From assembly GCA_025451135.1 (NCBI GenBank), contig JANWKW010000006.1, positions 1 to 8,186 on the forward strand: a DNA stretch of 8,186 nt. The letters are read 5' to 3'. The position numbers and the translations under genes are program-made. The DNA is from Vulcanimicrobiia bacterium (GTDB taxonomy: Bacteria; Vulcanimicrobiota; Vulcanimicrobiia; Vulcanimicrobiales; Vulcanimicrobiaceae). Shown in pieces: positions 5,481 through 8,186 of the stretch; the stretch's first letter is position 1; every line of letters begins with the position of its first letter. The notes under the pieces were generated by a model that worked only from the letters and a program-made list of their open reading frames with translations, made no database searches and was not told where the DNA came from.

Positions 5481-5556
5481 CGGGTCCTCCAGATGGGGTG
5501 GGACTTCTCGCCTTCGACCAGGACCGCCTTAATCTTCCACGCAAGAATGCTCCCCG
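5481..5556. promoter_or_regulatory. Divergent intergenic region between aldolase and dehydrogenase genes
   Basis: 76 bp hold the aldolase ribosome site (GGAGG on minus, 5486-5490) and must contain or overlap both promoters. On plus, AAGAAT at 5543-5548 lies eight bases before the dehydrogenase ATG, at leaderless distance, and no Shine-Dalgarno sequence is present (the bases just before the ATG are CTCCCCG). No convincing aldolase promoter was found on minus. Confidence 0.35.
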
Positions 5557-6444
5557 ATGAGCGAAACGATCGGATTCATCGGCGTCGGCGCGATGGGGGA
5601 ACCGATGGCCCGGGCCCTGCGCAGGGCCGGCTTTGCGGTGACCGCCAGCGTCAATACCAACCGGGCTCCGCTCGAACGGCTGGCGGCCGACGGCGTGGTC
5701 GAAGCGGCCGACCCGGCGGCGGTGGCCGCGGCCTCGAGCGTCGTGATCACGATGGTCCCGGACGCACCCCACGTCGCCGACGCCCTGTTCGGCCCGGCCG
5801 GGGCGATGGGCGGCGCGAATCCGGGGACGCTCTTCATCGACATGTCGACGATCTCTCCGATCGCCTCCGAAGCCCACGCCGCGCGGCTGCGGGAAGCCGG
5901 CCATGCGATGGTGGACGCGCCGGTGAGCGGCGGACCGGCCCGAGCCGCTACCGGTACCCTCGCGATCATGGCCGGCGGCAGCGAGGCCGATTTCGCCCGG
6001 GCCGAGCCGGTCCTTCGCGCGATGGGGACGCCGCACCACGTCGGCGGCACCGGCATGGGCGCGACCATCAAGCTGGTCAACCAGGTGATGATCGCCTCGA
6101 TCATGATCGCCAACGTCGAGGCCCTGACGTTCGCCAAGCGGGCCGGGGCGGACCCGGAAGTCGTGCGCGCGGTGGTGGCGAACGCTACCGGCGGGAACTA
6201 CTTGCTGGATCAGTGGTTGCCGAAGTACTGGTTGGCAGGGACGTTCGAGGGCGGGTTCGCGATCGATCTGCTGCGCAAGGACATCAATGCGGCGCTCGAA
6301 GCCGCGCGCGCGATGAAACTGGCAATGCCCTCGACGGCAGCCGCATATCAGGTCTATACCGCACAATCCGCAGGAGGAGACGGCGCGCTCGATTATAGCG
6401 CCGTGGCCAAGTTCTATGAACGGCTCGCCGGACACCACGATTAA
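5557..6444 (+). CDS. NAD(P)-dependent beta-hydroxyacid dehydrogenase (3-hydroxyisobutyrate dehydrogenase / tartronate semialdehyde reductase family)
   Basis: A 295-residue soluble oxidoreductase. The N-terminal Rossmann fold begins IGFIGVGAMGEPMA (5-18), with N35 and R36 after the second strand, an arginine often linked to NADP preference. The substrate-binding signature is DAPVSGGPARAATGTL (120-135). The catalytic lysine is K172 with N175 in IKLVNQ, and the helical C-terminal domain carries the conserved KD pair (241-242). Length is standard. Members reversibly oxidise short beta-hydroxyacids (3-hydroxyisobutyrate in valine breakdown, glycerate/tartronate semialdehyde, or succinic semialdehyde for GHB-type enzymes). 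The substrate cannot be decided from sequence, so no symbol is given. The start at 5557 lacks a Shine-Dalgarno site and may be leaderless. Its last 29 bases overlap the response regulator gene. Confidence 0.92.
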   Translation: MSETIGFIGVGAMGEPMARALRRAGFAVTASVNTNRAPLERLAADGVVEAADPAAVAAASSVVITMVPDAPHVADALFGPAGAMGGANPGTLFIDMSTISPIASEAHAARLREAGHAMVDAPVSGGPARAATGTLAIMAGGSEADFARAEPVLRAMGTPHHVGGTGMGATIKLVNQVMIASIMIANVEALTFAKRAGADPEVVRAVVANATGGNYLLDQWLPKYWLAGTFEGGFAIDLLRKDINAALEAARAMKLAMPSTAAAYQVYTAQSAGGDGALDYSAVAKFYERLAGHHD

Positions 6445-7156
6445 GCGGGGCACTTTCGTCAAGAACCCCGACTTCAACAAGAAGATCCTCGTCGTCGACG
6501 ACGAGTCGTCGATCCTCCAGACGCTGCGCTTCAACCTCGAGCGCAGCGGCTACGCGGTCGTGACCGCGAGCGACGGGCGCAGCGCGGTCGCGATGGCGCA
6601 GCGCGAGCAGCCCGACCTGGTCATCCTCGACATCATGCTGCCGGTCCTCGACGGCATCGAGGCCTGCAAAGAGATCCGCAAGTTCAGTTCGGTCCCGATC
6701 ATCATGCTCACCGCCAAGGATCAGGAGATCGACAAGGTGCTGGCGCTGGAGCTCGGGGCGGACGATTACGTCACCAAGCCGTTCGCGCTGCACGAGTTCC
6801 TGGCGCGCGTCAAGGCGCGCCTGCGCCGCCAGAGCCCGATCGCGCCCGGCGTCGACGACGCGATCGCGCTCGGCGAGATCGTCATCGACCCGTCGCGTCA
6901 GTCGCTGCGCGTGCGCGGCCGGGACGTCTCGCTCGCGCCAAAGGAGTTCGCGCTGCTGCGCGTGCTGATGGAGAACAACGGCCGCGTCGTCACCCGCCAG
7001 ACCCTGCTCGACAAGGTGTGGGGCTACGACTTCGAAGGCGAACAGCAGACCGTCTCGGTGCATATCCGGTGGCTGCGCGAGAAGATCGAACCCGACTCGC
7101 GCAACCCGCGCCATATCATCACCGTGCGCAGCCGCGGCTACATGTTCAAGGAATGA
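6416..7156 (+). CDS. OmpR/PhoB-family two-component response regulator
   Basis: A 246-residue DNA-binding transcription factor. The receiver domain spans about 23-138 with acidic pair D28/D29, phosphoacceptor D72 in LVILDIMLP, T99 and K121 in VTKPF. A winged-helix domain follows at about 150-245 with SLAPKEFALLRVL and a recognition region ending in VSVHIRWLREKIE, typical of PhoB/WalR-type regulators. All phosphorylation residues are present. The ATG at 6416 is the only usable start before the receiver; it overlaps the dehydrogenase gene in another frame and gives about 22 residues before KKILVVDDE, longer than usual. The partner kinase gene overlaps its stop as ATGA, so the two are translationally coupled. 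The closest functional guess is PhoB-like, but neither a phosphate gene nor a target operator is seen. Confidence 0.94.
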   Translation: MNGSPDTTIKRGTFVKNPDFNKKILVVDDESSILQTLRFNLERSGYAVVTASDGRSAVAMAQREQPDLVILDIMLPVLDGIEACKEIRKFSSVPIIMLTAKDQEIDKVLALELGADDYVTKPFALHEFLARVKARLRRQSPIAPGVDDAIALGEIVIDPSRQSLRVRGRDVSLAPKEFALLRVLMENNGRVVTRQTLLDKVWGYDFEGEQQTVSVHIRWLREKIEPDSRNPRHIITVRSRGYMFKE

Positions 7157-8186
7157 GCTCTTCGTTCGGTCGCGGACGCCGGCCGCCCGCCGACGGCGCG
7201 CTCGAACGGCTGGCGCGCGCGCTGCCCCAGGGCGTCGTGCTGCTCGACCGGACCTTGCGGGTGACGGTCGCCAACGCGGCCGCCGGCTTCATCTTCGGCT
7301 TCGACGCGTCGCGCGCGGCCGGCATGCATCTGATCGAAGCCGTTCCCAACGTCGAACTGGAACGCCGGGCCGAGGACGTGCTCGACGGCGGCGCGGTCGC
7401 CTCGCCGCTGGTGGTGGCCGGCAAGAGCGGCAACCTGACCTACGCGATCTCGGTCTATCCGCTGGCCGGCACGGACGGCGAGGTCCACGGCGTGCTGGTG
7501 CTGACCGAGGATCGCACCGAGTATCTGGCGATCGAGCGCGCGCGTCAGGACTTCATGTCCAACGTCTCGCACGAACTGCGCACGCCGCTCTCGTCGATCA
7601 AACTGATGCTCGAGACGGTCATCTCGTCGCCCGACGACGAGGTCGGCGATCTGTTCCTGCCGCAGGCGCTCGCGCAGGTCGACCGGCTGGCGGAATTGGT
7701 CGGCCAGTTGCTCGAACAGGCCCGGGTCGAATCCGGCCAGCTGCTGCTGCGGGTGCGCGAGGTCGATCTCGACGCGGTCGTCCGCCCGATCGTCGCCTCG
7801 CTCGAACCGCAGGCCGCCGAGAAGGGCGTAAGCGTCAACTTCGCCGCCTTGCGGCCGGTCCGGCTCGAAGCCGATCCGGACCGGCTGGCGCAAGTCGTCG
7901 TCAACCTGGTCGACAACGCCCTGCGCCATACGCCGGCCGGGGGCGCGGTCGACGTCGAGGTCGACGCCGAAGGCGGCGACGCGATCCTGCGGGTCCGGGA
8001 TACCGGCGCGGGCATCCCGTACAAGGATCTGCCGCACATCTTCGAACGCTTCTACGTAGTCGACCGCTCGCGCGCGCGCAAGTCGTCGGGCGCCGGCCTC
8101 GGCCTCTCGATCGTCAAGCAGATCGTCGACGGCCACGGCGGCCGGGTGACCGCGGAGTCGCTGCTGGGCAGCGGCGCGACCTTCAC
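7153..8186 (+). CDS. Soluble PAS-containing sensor histidine kinase, 3'-truncated
   Basis: 344 residues are present before the window ends. It starts with ATGA overlapping the regulator stop. A PAS-like domain covers about 17-120 (LPQGVVLLDRTLRVTVANAA). The HisKA dimerisation domain carries H140 in MSNVSHELRTPLSS, the site of autophosphorylation. The HATPase domain shows the N-box NLVDNALRHT (251-260), G1 box DTGAGIP (283-289), F box FERFY (297-301) and G2 box GAGLGLSIVKQIV (313-325). The order matches PhoR/WalK kinases, but no transmembrane or extracellular segment is present, so it should read a cytoplasmic signal or depend on another membrane partner. All catalytic boxes are intact and it probably phosphorylates the adjoining regulator. 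Only the extreme C-terminus is missing. Confidence 0.94.
   Translation, partial: MSSSFGRGRRPPADGALERLARALPQGVVLLDRTLRVTVANAAAGFIFGFDASRAAGMHLIEAVPNVELERRAEDVLDGGAVASPLVVAGKSGNLTYAISVYPLAGTDGEVHGVLVLTEDRTEYLAIERARQDFMSNVSHELRTPLSSIKLMLETVISSPDDEVGDLFLPQALAQVDRLAELVGQLLEQARVESGQLLLRVREVDLDAVVRPIVASLEPQAAEKGVSVNFAALRPVRLEADPDRLAQVVVNLVDNALRHTPAGGAVDVEVDAEGGDAILRVRDTGAGIPYKDLPHIFERFYVVDRSRARKSSGAGLGLSIVKQIVDGHGGRVTAESLLGSGATF

Noticed and set aside
4599..6398. A 599-codon open frame on plus running through the aldolase, the divergent gap and the dehydrogenase
   Set aside because: It is antisense to the aldolase and out of frame with the dehydrogenase, both of which have complete catalytic motifs. 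Its translation is Arg/Gly/Asp-rich low-complexity, typical of GC-rich shadow frames.
7138..8136. Long open frame on minus opposite the histidine kinase
   Set aside because: Antisense shadow; all kinase boxes are on plus.

Overview
The window is GC-rich bacterial DNA, densely packed with short intergenic gaps. No rRNA, tRNA, CRISPR array, insertion sequence or phage gene is visible. It looks like chromosomal core and housekeeping sequence rather than an accessory island. Clp-type AAA+ ATPase, GlsB/YeaQ membrane protein, 7Fe ferredoxin, a large S53 pseudo-lipoprotein, archaeal/DhnA-type class I aldolase and PhoB/PhoR-like regulators together suggest an uncultured-type GC-rich bacterium. Something near Eremiobacterota (WPS-2) or another Terrabacteria-like lineage would fit, but this is a gestalt impression only and no phylogenetic marker is present.

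Layout, left to right. (1) Bases 1-829, minus strand: N-terminal part of a Clp/Hsp100-type ATPase whose usual Clp_N domain is replaced by a double-CxxC knuckle and one transmembrane helix; its 3' end is outside the window. (2) Divergent from it across 51 bp, glsB-like stress membrane protein (881-1141, plus), closed by a strong terminator (1166-1198). (3) A two-gene unit on plus: 7Fe ferredoxin (1243-1491) followed with zero gap and in the same frame by a small membrane protein with a four-cysteine ribbon (1492-1728). A 14-bp hairpin (1753-1784) separates this unit from the next gene, which converges on it. (4) A secreted lipoprotein protease of the S53 (sedolisin/kumamolisin) family (1805-4165, minus) with an inserted jelly-roll-like domain and a Pro/Thr linker. 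(5) A class I fructose-bisphosphate aldolase and an 80-residue Nfu-type Fe-S scaffold, transcribed in that order on minus (5480 to 4321). (6) Divergent from the aldolase, an overlapping plus-strand cluster: beta-hydroxyacid dehydrogenase (5557-6444), OmpR/PhoB-type response regulator (6416-7156) and a soluble PAS histidine kinase (7153 to the window edge).

How the genes fit together. The ferredoxin and the Nfu scaffold both belong to iron-sulfur metabolism but lie in separate units. The response regulator and kinase are a cognate pair (4-bp ATGA overlap), and their unusual feature is coupling to a metabolic dehydrogenase gene. The Clp-like ATPase and GlsB-like protein share a short divergent control region and both plausibly concern envelope or protein stress.

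Translation signals fall into two classes. glsB, the S53 gene and the aldolase have good Shine-Dalgarno sequences. The ferredoxin, nfu and dehydrogenase genes lack a well-placed one and instead have a -10-like hexamer 7-10 nt before the start codon, which suggests leaderless or nearly leaderless transcripts. No wholly new system is evident. The best candidates for novelty are the membrane-tethered Clp ATPase, the ferredoxin/ribbon-protein pair and the S53 domain arrangement.
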